Positions 8,392-17,576 of a DNA stretch of 64,000 nt are shown here, one piece after another; positions within the stretch are counted from its first letter, which is position 1; every line of letters starts with the position of its first letter. This stretch comes from Micromonospora sp. WMMD961 (GTDB taxonomy: Bacteria; Actinomycetota; Actinomycetes; Mycobacteriales; Micromonosporaceae): positions 3,941,501-4,005,500 of the forward strand of contig NZ_JARUBJ010000002.1 of the NCBI RefSeq assembly GCF_029626145.1, given 5' to 3'. The notes below the pieces were generated by a model. That model saw nothing but the letters and a program-made list of their open reading frames with translations, did not search any database and had not been told where the DNA came from. The position numbers were made by a program, and so were the translations under genes.

Positions 8392-9081
8392 TCAGGCGAC
8401 CGGCATCACCTGGGCCGGATCGCAGACCGTGTCGTCGGCGTCGTAGGTGATCCTGTTGATCACCCGCACGACACCGCTGACCTGGCCCGCGAGCCGACCG
8501 GCGAGGTCGACGGCGGAGCGTCGGTCCACCCGACCGGCGAGTGTCACGTCACCGTGTCGGACCTCGACCGTCACCAGCCCGTCCCGCACGGCAAGCACCC
8601 GCCGCAGCACCTCCTGCACCACGTCCTCGCGGATCGCGGCGTCCGAACGCAGGTGCACCCGCAACAGGTCACCACGGCTGACGATGCCGACCAACCGGCC
8701 GAGATCGTCCAGGACGGGTAGCCGCTTGACCTGCTCGTGGTCCATCAGCCGAGCGGCGGCCGACAACGGCGTCTCCGCGTGCGCGGTGATCGCCGGAGCG
8801 GTCATCAGGTCCCCCGCGAGCAGCGCGGCACCCTTGGCCCGGGCACCACGCCGACGCCGGCTCTCGAAGACCCGGCGCAGCGCCGGCTCGCCGGCGCACT
8901 CGACGCGGTGCAGGAGGTCGGCCTCGGACACCACGCCCAGCACCCGGCGGAACCCGTCGATCACCGGCACCGCGCTGACCCCGCGGCGCAGCAGCACGTC
9001 GACGATCTCGCGGTACGGGGTCTCGACGGCCACGGTCTCGACCTCCCGGGTCATCACATCGCCAACCTGCCAGGTCCTCAT
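8392..9081 (-). CDS. CBS-pair and BON domain protein
   Basis: The product is 229 aa. CBS1 (VGDVMTREVETVAVETPYREI to VLGVVSEADLL) and CBS2 (AGDLMTAPAITAHAETPLSAAA to LVGIVSRGDLL) together fill residues 1-145. A BON domain (about 150-220, DGLVTVEVRHGDVTLAGRV) completes the protein. CBS pairs bind adenine nucleotides, and BON domains are thought to contact lipids or surfaces. The arrangement is common in actinobacterial dormancy or hypoxia-type gene sets. The start at 9081 (MRTWQVGDV) follows an AAGGTGAGG-like site. Its upstream region is shared with the divergent DoxX-like gene. Confidence 0.88.
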   Translation of the reverse strand: MRTWQVGDVMTREVETVAVETPYREIVDVLLRRGVSAVPVIDGFRRVLGVVSEADLLHRVECAGEPALRRVFESRRRRGARAKGAALLAGDLMTAPAITAHAETPLSAAARLMDHEQVKRLPVLDDLGRLVGIVSRGDLLRVHLRSDAAIREDVVQEVLRRVLAVRDGLVTVEVRHGDVTLAGRVDRRSAVDLAGRLAGQVSGVVRVINRITYDADDTVCDPAQVMPVA

Positions 9082-9279
9082 CACGACCTCACCTTCCTCG
9101 TCCACCTCGGACGCTACGACCGCGCGACAGCCACCGTCAGGGCCGCCGGACCGGACCGGAGGGGGTCCAACGTCCCGGGCCGGTGCGGTCTGTCGGCCCT
9201 GCCGCCGGGAGCGCCGTGGGCGTCCACTGGAGATGCCACCGGGAAGTGCGGTGCGAGACTGAGAAGGGACGTGGATACC

Positions 9280-9828
9280 ATGACCGCGACGACCGACCGG
9301 GTCACCGTCGAGAACACCGCTCCGACGGCCGGCACCACTGCAGAGCGGGCCGTCCGGTACATCCTTGCCGGCACCCGACTGGCGCTCGGCTGGATCTTCC
9401 TCTGGGCGTTCGTCGACAAGATGTTCGGCCTCGGGATGGCCACCGAGTCGAAGAACGCCTGGATCAACGGCGGCAGCCCCACCAAGGGCTTCCTGACCTT
9501 CGGGGTGACGGGCCCGTTCAAGGACATGTACACCGGGATCGCCGGTGCCGCCTGGGCGGACTGGCTGTTCATGGTCGGCCTGGCCGGGATCGGTGTCGCC
9601 CTGCTGCTCGGCATCGGCATGCGGGTCGCCGCCGTGGCCGGCGGGCTGCTGCTGGTCCTGATGTGGACCGCCGTCCTGCCTCCGGAGAACAACCCCTTCA
9701 TGGACGACCACCTGATCTACGCCGCGGTGCTGGCGGTCCTGGCGCTGGTCAACGCCGGCGACACCTGGGGCCTCGGCCGGGTGTGGGCGACGCTGCCCAG
9801 CGTCCAGCGGCTGCCCTGGCTGCGCTGA
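9280..9828 (+). CDS. DoxX/DoxD-like membrane protein
   Basis: The product is 182 aa with four hydrophobic helices. RYILAGTRLALGWIFLWAFVDKMFGLG near the N-terminus is the typical DoxX opening helix. An extracytoplasmic loop (residues about 60-85, NGGSPTKGFLTFGVTG) and three more helices ending WGLGR follow. DoxX/DoxD proteins associate with quinone-linked redox or oxidative-stress systems, and the activity of this group is not defined. The start is the ATG at 9280, with AAGGGA some way upstream. A longer in-frame extension was rejected because it overlaps the CBS gene's promoter. It is divergent from that gene and probably co-regulated. Confidence 0.85.
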   Translation: MTATTDRVTVENTAPTAGTTAERAVRYILAGTRLALGWIFLWAFVDKMFGLGMATESKNAWINGGSPTKGFLTFGVTGPFKDMYTGIAGAAWADWLFMVGLAGIGVALLLGIGMRVAAVAGGLLLVLMWTAVLPPENNPFMDDHLIYAAVLAVLALVNAGDTWGLGRVWATLPSVQRLPWLR

Positions 9829-9848
9829 CCACAGCGCGCCACCCCTGA

Positions 9849-9878
9849 GCGGGCGTCACCACCCACGGTGACGCCCGC
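9849..9878 (+). terminator. Hairpin after the DoxX-like gene
   Basis: A perfect 12-bp stem (9849-9860 with 9867-9878) with a 6-nt loop starts 20 bases past the stop. The following 230 bases up to the FKBP gene hold no other gene. Confidence 0.7.
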
Positions 9879-10109
9879 CAGTGCGTGTCCGAATCCCGCG
9901 TCGCCGCGTTCTCGCACCCGCACCGCCCCCGGTCGACGGCCCGGTCCCCGCTCACACCGCGCTGATCGTGCACGTGTCGCCCGGGGCACCGTGTGCGGCA
10001 GCCGGGGTGAGATCGAGCAGGTAGCGGGTCCGCCGCACATCGGTGAAGTGTGATCCGGCAGGATCGACGGTGACCGGACACATCACCCGACACGGCAGGA
10101 GATCCCCGC

Positions 10110-10502
10110 ATGAACCAGGCAGCAGGCGCCCGATCCGGCAAGCCCGAGGTGGGTCCGATCGAGGGTGCACCGCCCGCCGACCTCGTGATCGAGGACATCA
10201 CCGTGGGCGACGGCCCGCAGGCGGAGGCGGGCCAGCTGGTCAGCGTGCACTACGTCGGCGTGTCGCACTCCACCGGTGCCGAGTTCGACTCGTCGTGGAA
10301 CCGGGGCGAGGCGTTCGAGTTCCCGCTCGGCGGCGGTCAGGTCATCGCCGGCTGGGACCGGGGCGTCGTCGGCATGCGCGTCGGCGGCCGTCGCCGCCTG
10401 ACCATCCCGCCGCACCTCGGGTACGGCGACCGGGGCGCGGCCGGTGTGATCAAGCCCGGCGAGACGCTGATCTTCGTCGTGGACCTGCTCGGCGTGCGCT
10501 GA
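10110..10502 (+). CDS. FKBP-type peptidyl-prolyl cis-trans isomerase
   Basis: The product is 130 aa, a single FKBP domain and the usual length for actinobacterial cytoplasmic FKBPs. Active-site and FK506-pocket residues are visible: VSVHYVGV, AEFDSSWNRGEAFEFPLG, QVIAGWDRGVVGMRVGG and IPPHLGYGDRG, with a C-terminal FVVDLLGVR strand. There is no signal peptide or membrane segment. The gene is monocistronic, and a stem at 10514-10543 follows immediately. The enzyme speeds proline isomerisation during folding. Confidence 0.95.
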   Translation: MNQAAGARSGKPEVGPIEGAPPADLVIEDITVGDGPQAEAGQLVSVHYVGVSHSTGAEFDSSWNRGEAFEFPLGGGQVIAGWDRGVVGMRVGGRRRLTIPPHLGYGDRGAAGVIKPGETLIFVVDLLGVR

Positions 10503-10513
10503 CCGATCATCAT

Positions 10514-10543
10514 CGGGGTCGTCGGCTCACGCCGGCGACCCCG
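10514..10543. terminator. Hairpin between convergent FKBP and STAS genes
   Basis: A 12-bp stem (10514-10525 with 10532-10543, one G-U pair) with a 6-nt loop lies between the FKBP stop and the STAS stop at 10550. It probably serves both directions. Confidence 0.65.
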
Positions 10544-10549
10544 CACCGG

Positions 10550-10936
10550 TCAGGCGGCCAACTGCAGGTCCGCGGTCGCGGCTGCGGACAGACGCGCGGC
10601 CTTGACCACCTTGGCCGGCTCCAGGATCGGCATCACGCGGTGCAGACCGCTGGCGCGGAGCACCCGCGCCACCACCGGACTCGGGTCGACCAGGACCAGC
10701 TCACCACCGCAGGCCCGGACGCGCAGGTGCGCGGCGAGCAGCGTCCGGACGCCGGCGGCGGAGAGCAACCGCAGATCGGACAACTCCAGCTGAACCACCC
10801 GGCGAGCCGGCGCGGACCACAACGCCGACCGGAACGCCGCCACCGTGGCGATGTCGATCTCGCCCGCCACCCGCATGACGACCACCTGGTCACCCACGCT
10901 GACCTGCACGTCGAGCCGGTCGCTGTCGTCTCCCAT
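10550..10936 (-). CDS. STAS-domain (anti-anti-sigma-like) protein
   Basis: The product is 128 aa. The STAS fold is visible from VVMRVAGEIDIATVAAFRSAL through LELSDLRLLSAAGVRTLLAA to ELVLVDPSPVVARVLRASGL. In classical SpoIIAA-type antagonists the loop reads D-S-S-G and the second Ser is phosphorylated. Here it reads S-A-A-G, so the usual phospho-acceptor is Ala. The protein may therefore be constitutively active or respond to a partner by another means. No anti-sigma kinase gene is adjacent. MGDDSD at 10936 is taken as the start, and a GTG 21 bases further up is possible. Confidence 0.85.
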   Translation of the reverse strand: MGDDSDRLDVQVSVGDQVVVMRVAGEIDIATVAAFRSALWSAPARRVVQLELSDLRLLSAAGVRTLLAAHLRVRACGGELVLVDPSPVVARVLRASGLHRVMPILEPAKVVKAARLSAAATADLQLAA

Positions 10937-11217
10937 GCCAAGAAATCTAGCCGCCACCTACGACAGTCTCGCCCCTCCGCGGAGTGATTCCGGGTACGCC
11001 CAGGGTCATACCCCGAGACGGCCCTCATCCCCCTGAGGGGGGAGCCAGGGGGCCTGCAGCTCCGCTCCCTCCAGACGGTGAGCCACTGCAGGCCACCGAG
11101 GTCCGGGGGCGGGCCGGCGGGGCACCCGCCCGCCTCCGACACGACGGTGACCGCGGTGATCGGCACGCCGCGAGCGATGGTCGACGGCAGCCGGCACCGG
11201 CGGTGGAGAATAGGCCG

Positions 11218-12234
11218 ATGCTGATCCCTCGGCAACGGCCGCCGCGGCTGATCCGCCCCGTCCGCGAGCCGGCGACCGTTCCTCCGGCGTTGACCGGAGT
11301 GTGGGCAGCCACCGACCGCCGTCTCGACCACGTCGAGTTGCTGCCCCTTCCCGAGGGGGCCGTCGGTCCGGAGGACGTGCTGGTCGACGCCGCCGGCCGG
11401 GTGATCAGTGGCGACGAGGAGGGTCGGCTCTGGTGGTGGCCGGTCGACGCGCCGGCCGGCACCCGACCCCGGCTGCTGGCCGAGACCGGTGGCCGGCCGC
11501 TCGGCATCGAGGTGGACGCGTCCGGTGAGGCGCTGGTCGTCTGCGACGCGTACCGCGGGTTGCTGCGGGTCACCCCCGACGGCGAGGTGCGCGAACTGAC
11601 CGGGACCGCGCCTCCGGTGCACCTGGCCAACAACGCGACGGTGGCCCAGGACGGCACGATCTACTTCACCGACTCCTCCGACCGGTTCCCGGTCTCGCAC
11701 TGGAAGCGCGATCTGCTGGAGCACCGCCCCAACGGCCGGGTGCTGGCCCACCGACCGGGCAGCCACCGCACCGAGGTCGTGGCCGACGGGCTGTACTTCC
11801 CCAACGGCATCGCGCTGACCCCGGACGAGTCGGCCCTGATGCTGGTGGAGACCAGCACCCACCGTCTGCTCCGCGTCGAGTTGGGCGGCGGCGTACGGGT
11901 TCTGGCCGACCTGCCCGCGTACCCGGACAACCTCGCCGCCGTGGGCGACGGAACGTACTGGATAGCGCTGCCCAGCCCGCGCGTGCCGATCGCCGAACGG
12001 CTGCTGCCGCATCCGCGACTGCGCCAGCTCGCCGCGTTGCTGCCCGACGCGATGCAGCCGCAACCGCGCCGCTACGGGTTGGTCGCGCTCGTCGACGGCG
12101 ACGGCACGGTCCGCCGGACGCTGCACGGCCCCAACGGGCACTACTGGATGATCACCGGGGTACGCCAGCACGCCGACCACCTCTGGCTGGGCAGCCTGAC
12201 CGGTCCGGGAGTGGCCCGCGTACCCCTGGGGTGA
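11218..12234 (+). CDS. SMP-30/strictosidine-synthase-like beta-propeller
   Basis: The product is 338 aa. Repeated blade motifs define a six-bladed propeller of the SMP-30/gluconolactonase/strictosidine synthase-like class: DVLVDAAGRVISGDEEGRLW, RPLGIEVDASGEALVVCDAY, IYFTDSSDRFP, YFPNGIALTPDESALMLVE and PDNLAAVGDGTYWIAL. Such enzymes hydrolyse lactones or organophosphates with a bound divalent metal, and many remain without a known substrate. There is no signal peptide. The ATG at 11218 follows GGAGAA. It is divergent from the STAS gene across about 280 bases in which I see no clear operator. Confidence 0.85.
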   Translation: MLIPRQRPPRLIRPVREPATVPPALTGVWAATDRRLDHVELLPLPEGAVGPEDVLVDAAGRVISGDEEGRLWWWPVDAPAGTRPRLLAETGGRPLGIEVDASGEALVVCDAYRGLLRVTPDGEVRELTGTAPPVHLANNATVAQDGTIYFTDSSDRFPVSHWKRDLLEHRPNGRVLAHRPGSHRTEVVADGLYFPNGIALTPDESALMLVETSTHRLLRVELGGGVRVLADLPAYPDNLAAVGDGTYWIALPSPRVPIAERLLPHPRLRQLAALLPDAMQPQPRRYGLVALVDGDGTVRRTLHGPNGHYWMITGVRQHADHLWLGSLTGPGVARVPLG

Positions 12235-12305
12235 ACGCCGGCGTCGTTGGCGCACGGTGCTCGGCCGTAGGCGACGGGACCGACGCTGTCGGTCGTAGGC
12301 GGCCG

Positions 12306-12340
12306 CACCGGGCCGGCCGCCAGCGCGGACCGGCCCGGTG
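12306..12340. terminator. Hairpin between convergent genes
   Basis: A perfect 11-bp stem (12306-12316 with 12330-12340) with a 13-nt loop lies between the SMP-30-like gene and the convergent L,D-transpeptidase. Confidence 0.65.
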
Positions 12341-12355
12341 AGCCGAACGGGTGTC

Positions 12356-13624
12356 TCAGCGACCGCTGACCGAGGGCGCCGGTTCCGGCGAGCCTCCGGC
12401 CACCGCGCCCGGGTGGGCCGGAGCGACCGGAGCGGGCTTGAGCCCGGGCGGCACCGGCAGCGCACTACCTCGGGCGAACTCGTCCCAGCTAACGTTCCAC
12501 GCGGTCCAACCGTTGCCCGGCTGCAGTTCCACCTCGGTGCCCTTGACGGTGACCAGGTCCCCGACCTGGGTCACCCCCATCAACCAGTCGGCCGCGGTGG
12601 CGGAGACGTTGGCGCAGCCGTGTGAGACGTTCGTGTTGCCCTGATCCCCCTCCGACCAGGGGGCGGAGTGGATGAACTCGCCGCCCCAGGTGTAGCGCTG
12701 GGCGTCGTCGACGTCGACCACGTAGCCGCCGTTCGGCTCACCCCGGGTGTCGAAGGTGGTCCGCTCGTGCTTCTCCATGATCACCATCTTGCCGCTCGAA
12801 CTCGGCGTACTCGGCTTGCCCAGACTGACCGGAATCCGGCGGATCTGCTTCCCGTCGCGCAGGACCGTCATCTGCTTGGTGGCGTTGTCGATCTCCAGCG
12901 AGACCTGACGTCCGATCTTGGAGGTCGCGGTCCGCTCGGCGTCACCAACCCGGTCCTTGCCGATCGGCAGGCCCTCCAGGCCGGCCCGGACGCTGATCGT
13001 CGTTCCCGGCTTCCAGAAATCGGGCGCCCGGTAATAGACCTGACTTCCGTCCTCGATCCACGACCAGGTGCCCGGCTGCGGAGGATTCGTCTTCACGAAC
13101 AACCGCCGCTGAACATCCGCTCTGGCCTCTTTTGGAATTGCCGGGTCGAACGCTACGGTAACCGGCATCGCCGTGCCGTACGTCCGATTACCGACGAAAT
13201 AGAGGGTGCTGGTGATCTGCGGTTTGGTCGACTTGGCCATCGTCGTGAAGGTCGTGGTGCGCGTGGTGGTGGCACCGGAATCACCGGTAGCGGTCACCTC
13301 GGCGGTGTAGGTCCTTTTCGGTTGCAACGGAACACTCGGCACCCAGCCCGAGCCGTCCTCGCGCGGCTCGGCGTCGACCTGCTTGCCCTTGTCGTCGGTC
13401 AGCCGTACGCCGGTGACCCGGCCACCCTTGACCACGGTGCCCACCTCGGCACTGACCGGCACGTCCCGGGCCTTGTCGCCCGGCGTGACGGCGAGTTCCG
13501 GCGGGGCGGCGTGCTTCTTGTCCGAACCGGTCGCGGACTCCCGGCCGACGGTGCACCCACCCAGGACGAGTGGTGCGGCTGCGATGGTTACCGCCAACAG
13601 CGTCAATCGCCGCCTACACGTCAT
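12356..13624 (-). CDS. L,D-transpeptidase lipoprotein (LdtMt2-like)
   Basis: The product is 422 aa. A lipoprotein signal peptide ends at LVLGGC (lipidated Cys24). Two immunoglobulin-like domains follow (residues about 45-150 and 150-250). The YkuD catalytic domain comes next, containing the SHGCANVS motif with the active-site Cys and FIHSAPWSEGDQG upstream. A Pro/Ala-rich tail closes the protein. This matches the mycobacterial LdtMt2 layout of enzymes that form 3-3 cross-links in peptidoglycan outside the membrane. The start at 13624 has GGGGGGA seven bases upstream. It appears monocistronic, with a 757-base gene-free stretch upstream. Confidence 0.95.
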   Translation of the reverse strand: MTCRRRLTLLAVTIAAAPLVLGGCTVGRESATGSDKKHAAPPELAVTPGDKARDVPVSAEVGTVVKGGRVTGVRLTDDKGKQVDAEPREDGSGWVPSVPLQPKRTYTAEVTATGDSGATTTRTTTFTTMAKSTKPQITSTLYFVGNRTYGTAMPVTVAFDPAIPKEARADVQRRLFVKTNPPQPGTWSWIEDGSQVYYRAPDFWKPGTTISVRAGLEGLPIGKDRVGDAERTATSKIGRQVSLEIDNATKQMTVLRDGKQIRRIPVSLGKPSTPSSSGKMVIMEKHERTTFDTRGEPNGGYVVDVDDAQRYTWGGEFIHSAPWSEGDQGNTNVSHGCANVSATAADWLMGVTQVGDLVTVKGTEVELQPGNGWTAWNVSWDEFARGSALPVPPGLKPAPVAPAHPGAVAGGSPEPAPSVSGR

Positions 13625-14381
13625 GTTCAGTCCCCCCGTTTTCGACTTCCCTATGCCGACATTCTCGCTTCCCGGGCGTGCGTGATTGCGGCATTCAGAA
13701 ATAATTGGCCGCGCATTTGTCGACACAGTTTTCCGACAATGCGCCGCATGGTGGAACAGGAGCCCACCGGCACCTGTCGTGCCCTTTGCTCTGCTTCCGC
13801 GTACGCAACGCCGGCTGTCCGGATGGCGACCTCTCGGGGCGGTTGAGGTGAAGCGGGTCGAAGGCGGCATACGACCGCGCGGACGACCGCCGCCCCGGCC
13901 CCTTCCGGCCGGCGCGAGATCGACCCGTGCGGGTGCGGTGGCTGCCGGGTGCAGCGGGCCGCGCGGGACGGCAGTCGGCGCATCAAGCGCGCCGGACGCC
14001 CGGGGTCGGGCCGGGGCCGGAGGGTGGAGATTCGGGCAACGCGGCGCACCGGACGGAGGAGGTCATGCTGGCTGGCGCACCTCGGCAGCGCGCTTTTGTC
14101 AGTTGGAGCGAAACTTCTGCCGAACGCGACGAAGCTTTGCCTTCGTCCGGAGGCAAGGGTAGGGTCACGATCCAGATAGAGGGTTGCCCATTAGTCGATC
14201 AGTCTGCCGCCACCCCTGCCGGGTCGCCGCGTTCCGCTCCTGACAGGGCCGGGCCGCACCCGAGCGCCGTCCGTCACCGACCAGCCGGAGCCCGCCTCCG
14301 GCCGGTCCGGCGCGCCCGGGCGACGGCAGCCAGGTCGACCGCCGCCGACGGCATGCCAGCCGTCAGGAAGGGACCACCACC
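13625..14381. other. Gene-free interval
   Basis: Open frames here are Arg/Gly/Pro-rich shadows with no conserved motif. The stretch holds the divergent promoters of the L,D-transpeptidase and the TIM-barrel operon. A 7-bp stem (14128-14134 with 14141-14147) is the only structure seen. No operator could be named. Confidence 0.5.
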
Positions 14382-15338
14382 ATGGATCGACAGATCAACC
14401 GACCGGAGCCGACACCGGCGTCGGAGCCGGTCAGCCGGCGTGGAGTGCTGCGCGCCGCGACCGTCTCCGCTGCTGCCGTCGGCGCCGCCGGCCTGCTCGC
14501 CGGGCCGGCCGGTGCCGCGCCCGCCCCGCAGGCCCAGGGCCGGCGCCGGGTGCCGGTGGACCGGATCAGCATCCAGCTCTACACGCTGCGCGACCAACTC
14601 GCCGCCGACCTGCCCGGCACCCTGGACGCGCTGCGTCGGATCGGCTACCGGCGAGTGGAGCACGCCGGATTCGTCGGACGCACCGCCGCACAGTTCCGGG
14701 CCGCGCTCGACGAGGCGGGGCTGAGGTCCACCTCCGGGCACGTCGGCATCCCGCAGCCCTTCGACGCCGCCACCTGGGAACAGGCCCTCGCGGACGCCAA
14801 GGTCGTGGGCTGCAAGAAGATCGTCCACCCGTACTTCGGTCGGGACGCCGGTGGCCAGCCGATCCGGGACCCCGCCGTCTACCGTGCCCTGGCCCGGGAC
14901 CTGAACAAGGCCGGGCGGCTCGCCGAGCGGGCGGGGCTCGAATTCGGCTACCACAACCACCAACTCGAGTTCGTGCCCCTGACCGGCGGCTCGACCGGGT
15001 TCGACATCCTCACCGCGCAGACCGACCCGCGGCTGGTCCACTTCGAGCTGGACCTCTACTGGGTCTGGCGCGGCGCGCACGACCCGGTCGACGTGATCCG
15101 GGCCAACCGTGGCCGGATCCGCCAGGTACACGTCAAGGACCTCGACGTCGAGGGCGGTTTCGCCGACCTCGGCGATGGCCTGATCGACTTCGGCCGGATC
15201 TTCGCCCACGAGCGGGAGGCCGGCATCGAGGAGTACATCGTGGAGCGCGACGACGCGGGCACCCCGCCGCGCTCCCCCGCCGACGCCCTGGACACCGCCC
15301 GGGTCGGCTTCGACTATCTCGCTTCACTCCGGTACTGA
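14382..15338 (+). CDS. TAT-exported xylose-isomerase-like TIM-barrel protein
   Basis: The product is 318 aa. The N-terminus carries a twin-arginine signal (SRRGVLRAATVSAAAVGAAG) cleaved after an AxA near residue 46. The body is a sugar phosphate isomerase/epimerase (AP endonuclease family 2) barrel: RISIQLYTLRDQL, GYRRVEHAGF, LEFGYHNHQLEF, FELDLYWVWRGAHDP and RIRQVHVKDLD. Conserved metal-ligand His, Glu and Asp residues lie at the strand ends. TAT export fits a cofactor- or metal-loaded enzyme. GGAAGGG lies nine bases upstream of the ATG. It is followed after 22 bases by the sugar dehydrogenase gene, so the two probably act together on an extracellular carbohydrate. Confidence 0.88.
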   Translation: MDRQINRPEPTPASEPVSRRGVLRAATVSAAAVGAAGLLAGPAGAAPAPQAQGRRRVPVDRISIQLYTLRDQLAADLPGTLDALRRIGYRRVEHAGFVGRTAAQFRAALDEAGLRSTSGHVGIPQPFDAATWEQALADAKVVGCKKIVHPYFGRDAGGQPIRDPAVYRALARDLNKAGRLAERAGLEFGYHNHQLEFVPLTGGSTGFDILTAQTDPRLVHFELDLYWVWRGAHDPVDVIRANRGRIRQVHVKDLDVEGGFADLGDGLIDFGRIFAHEREAGIEEYIVERDDAGTPPRSPADALDTARVGFDYLASLRY

Positions 15339-15360
15339 AACCACCTCGGGGGACGACCTG

Positions 15361-17460
15361 ATGAACAGGACCGCATTCGTGTCCGCCCTGCTGCTGGTGA
15401 CGGCCGGCCTGGCCGTGCCACCGTCAGCCGCGGTCGCCGCACCGGCCGCGCCGCCGGACAGCAGCTTCCAGAAAGTGACCCTGAACGACTTCCCGGGCGA
15501 GCCGATGAGCCTCGCCGTGCTGCCCGACCTGCGGGTACTGCACACCTCGCGCACCGGCGAGGTCCGCATCCACGACCCGCGCACCGGGCTGAACACCCTC
15601 GCCGCCGACATCCCGGTGTACGAGCACGACGAGGAAGGCTTGCAGGGGGTCGCCGTCGACCCGAACTTCGCCCAGAACAAGTGGGTCTACCTCTACTACT
15701 CGCCGCCGATGAACACTCCGGTGGACGACCCGGCGACCCCGGACGTCAACGAGGGGGACGCGCCGGAGACGGGCACCGAGGCGGACTGGCAGCGGTTCAA
15801 GGGCGCCCTGCGGTTGTCCCGGTTCAAGCTGGACGGGACGAAGCTGAACCTGGCCAGCGAGCAGCAGATCATCGACGTGCCGACCGACCGGGGCATCTGC
15901 TGCCACGTCGGCGGCCAGATCGACTTCGACAGCAAGGGCAACCTGTACCTGTCGACCGGTGACGACACCAATCCGTTCGCCTCGGACGGCTACATCCCGA
16001 TCGACGAGCGGGCCGACCGGAACCCGGCGTACGACGCCCAGCGCACCTCGGCCAACACCAACGACCTGCGCGGCAAGCTGCTGCGCATCAAGGTGAAGCC
16101 CGGTGGGGGTTACACGGTGCCGGCCGGCAACCTGTTCAGGCCGGGGGCCGCGCAGACCCGTCCGGAGATCTACGCGATGGGGCTGCGCAACGCGTTCCGG
16201 TTCGCCGTCGACCGGCGGACCGACGACGTGTACCTGGGCGACTACTCCCCGGACGCCTCCAACCCGAACCCGGAGCGCGGGCCCGCCGGACACGGTCGGT
16301 GGATGCGCATCGACAAGCCGGCGAACTACGGCTGGCCGTACTGTGTGACGCCGACGATCGCCTACCGCGACTACGACTTCGCCACCGGTGAGTCCGGCGC
16401 CAAGTTCAACTGCAAGCGCCCGGTCAACGACTCTCCGCACAACACCGGCAAGCGGATCCTGCCGCCGGTCGAGCAGCCGGAGGTCTGGTACCCGTCCGCG
16501 GCGTCCGGTGAGTTCCCGCAGTTGGGCACCGGGGGCATCGGCCCGATGGGTGGCCCGGCGTACGACTACGACGGGACCAGCACCTCGCGTACCCGGTGGC
16601 CGGCCTACTACGACGGGGTGCCGCTGTTCTACGAGTGGACCCGGGACTACATCAAGGAGTTCCGCCTCGACGAGGACGGGGACGTCAAGGACATCCGCTC
16701 GGTGGTCCCGTCCATCGTGGTGGACAACCCGATGGACATGGAGTTCGGCCCGGACGGCTCGCTCTACGTTCTGGAGTACGGCGACGGCTACTTCGCCGAG
16801 AACCCGGACGCCCAGCTGTCCCGGATCGACTTCGTGCGCGGCAACCGGACGCCGATCCCGAAGATCAGCGGCACCCCGACGGTCGGGCAGGCCCCGCTGA
16901 CCGTCGCGTTCTCCAGCGCCGGCACCACCGACCCGGACGGCGACAAGCTGAGCTACGCGTGGGACTTCAACGCGGACGGCTCGGTGGACAGCACCTCTCC
17001 GAACGCGAGCTGGACGTTCCCGGAGAACGGCTCCTACACGCCGACTCTGAAGGTGACCGACCGCACCGGCCGGTCCGCCTCGGCATCCCTGCCGCTGGTG
17101 GTCGGGCCGACCGCGCCGATCGTCGAGTTCGTCGCCCCGGTGGCCGGGCAGCCCTTCCAGTTCGGGCAGACGGTCGCGTACGAGGTGAAGGTCACCGACG
17201 ATCTGCCGGTGGACTGCTCCCGGGTGAAGGTCACCTACGTGCTCGGGCACGATGAGCATGGGCACCCGCTCTCCACGGCGACGGGTTGCTCCGGAACGAT
17301 CCCCACCTTCATCGACGGTGGGCACAGCGGTGCGGACAACCTGACGGCGGTCTTCGTCGCGGAGTACACCGACGCCCCGACCGAGCCCGGCGTACCGCCG
17401 CAGTCGGCCTCGGCCACGGTCGTGCTGGACCCGGACCCGGTGGCGGGTCTGGCCGGCTGA
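15361..17460 (+). CDS. Secreted PQQ-type glucose/sorbosone dehydrogenase with PKD domain
   Basis: The product is 699 aa. A Sec signal peptide (about residues 1-28) is followed by a beta-propeller of the soluble glucose/sorbosone dehydrogenase class, residues about 40-490: EEGLQGVAVDPNFAQNKWVYLYYS, CCHVGGQIDFDSKGNLYLST, EIYAMGLRNAFRFAVD and DMEFGPDGSLYVLEYG. A PKD domain (about 500-580, TDPDGDKLSYAWDFNADGS) and a C-terminal beta domain of about 100 aa complete it. Such enzymes oxidise sugars with PQQ or a related quinone outside the cell. No pqq genes are in the window. GGGGGACGACCTG precedes the ATG, and a very strong terminator follows. Confidence 0.9.
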   Translation: MNRTAFVSALLLVTAGLAVPPSAAVAAPAAPPDSSFQKVTLNDFPGEPMSLAVLPDLRVLHTSRTGEVRIHDPRTGLNTLAADIPVYEHDEEGLQGVAVDPNFAQNKWVYLYYSPPMNTPVDDPATPDVNEGDAPETGTEADWQRFKGALRLSRFKLDGTKLNLASEQQIIDVPTDRGICCHVGGQIDFDSKGNLYLSTGDDTNPFASDGYIPIDERADRNPAYDAQRTSANTNDLRGKLLRIKVKPGGGYTVPAGNLFRPGAAQTRPEIYAMGLRNAFRFAVDRRTDDVYLGDYSPDASNPNPERGPAGHGRWMRIDKPANYGWPYCVTPTIAYRDYDFATGESGAKFNCKRPVNDSPHNTGKRILPPVEQPEVWYPSAASGEFPQLGTGGIGPMGGPAYDYDGTSTSRTRWPAYYDGVPLFYEWTRDYIKEFRLDEDGDVKDIRSVVPSIVVDNPMDMEFGPDGSLYVLEYGDGYFAENPDAQLSRIDFVRGNRTPIPKISGTPTVGQAPLTVAFSSAGTTDPDGDKLSYAWDFNADGSVDSTSPNASWTFPENGSYTPTLKVTDRTGRSASASLPLVVGPTAPIVEFVAPVAGQPFQFGQTVAYEVKVTDDLPVDCSRVKVTYVLGHDEHGHPLSTATGCSGTIPTFIDGGHSGADNLTAVFVAEYTDAPTEPGVPPQSASATVVLDPDPVAGLAG

Positions 17461-17476
17461 CCGGTAGACGATGACA

Positions 17477-17510
17477 GCGGCGGCGACCGGATCACTCCGG
17501 TCGCCGCCGC
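17477..17510 (+). terminator. Strong hairpin after the sugar dehydrogenase gene
   Basis: A perfect 15-bp stem (17477-17491 with 17496-17510) with a 4-nt loop begins 16 bases beyond the stop. The convergent beta-helix gene ends 66 bases further on. Confidence 0.8.
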
Positions 17511-17576
17511 ACCCGTTCCCCCTCCGGCCACCGCCGGGTGCGGAAGGCCGCCCGGGGCGACGCAACCGGTGGTAGC

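Noticed and set aside
13686..14724. Open frames in the interval upstream of the TIM-barrel gene
   Set aside because: No conserved motifs, Arg/Gly/Pro composition, no ribosome binding sites. They overlap the well-supported TAT-protein gene.
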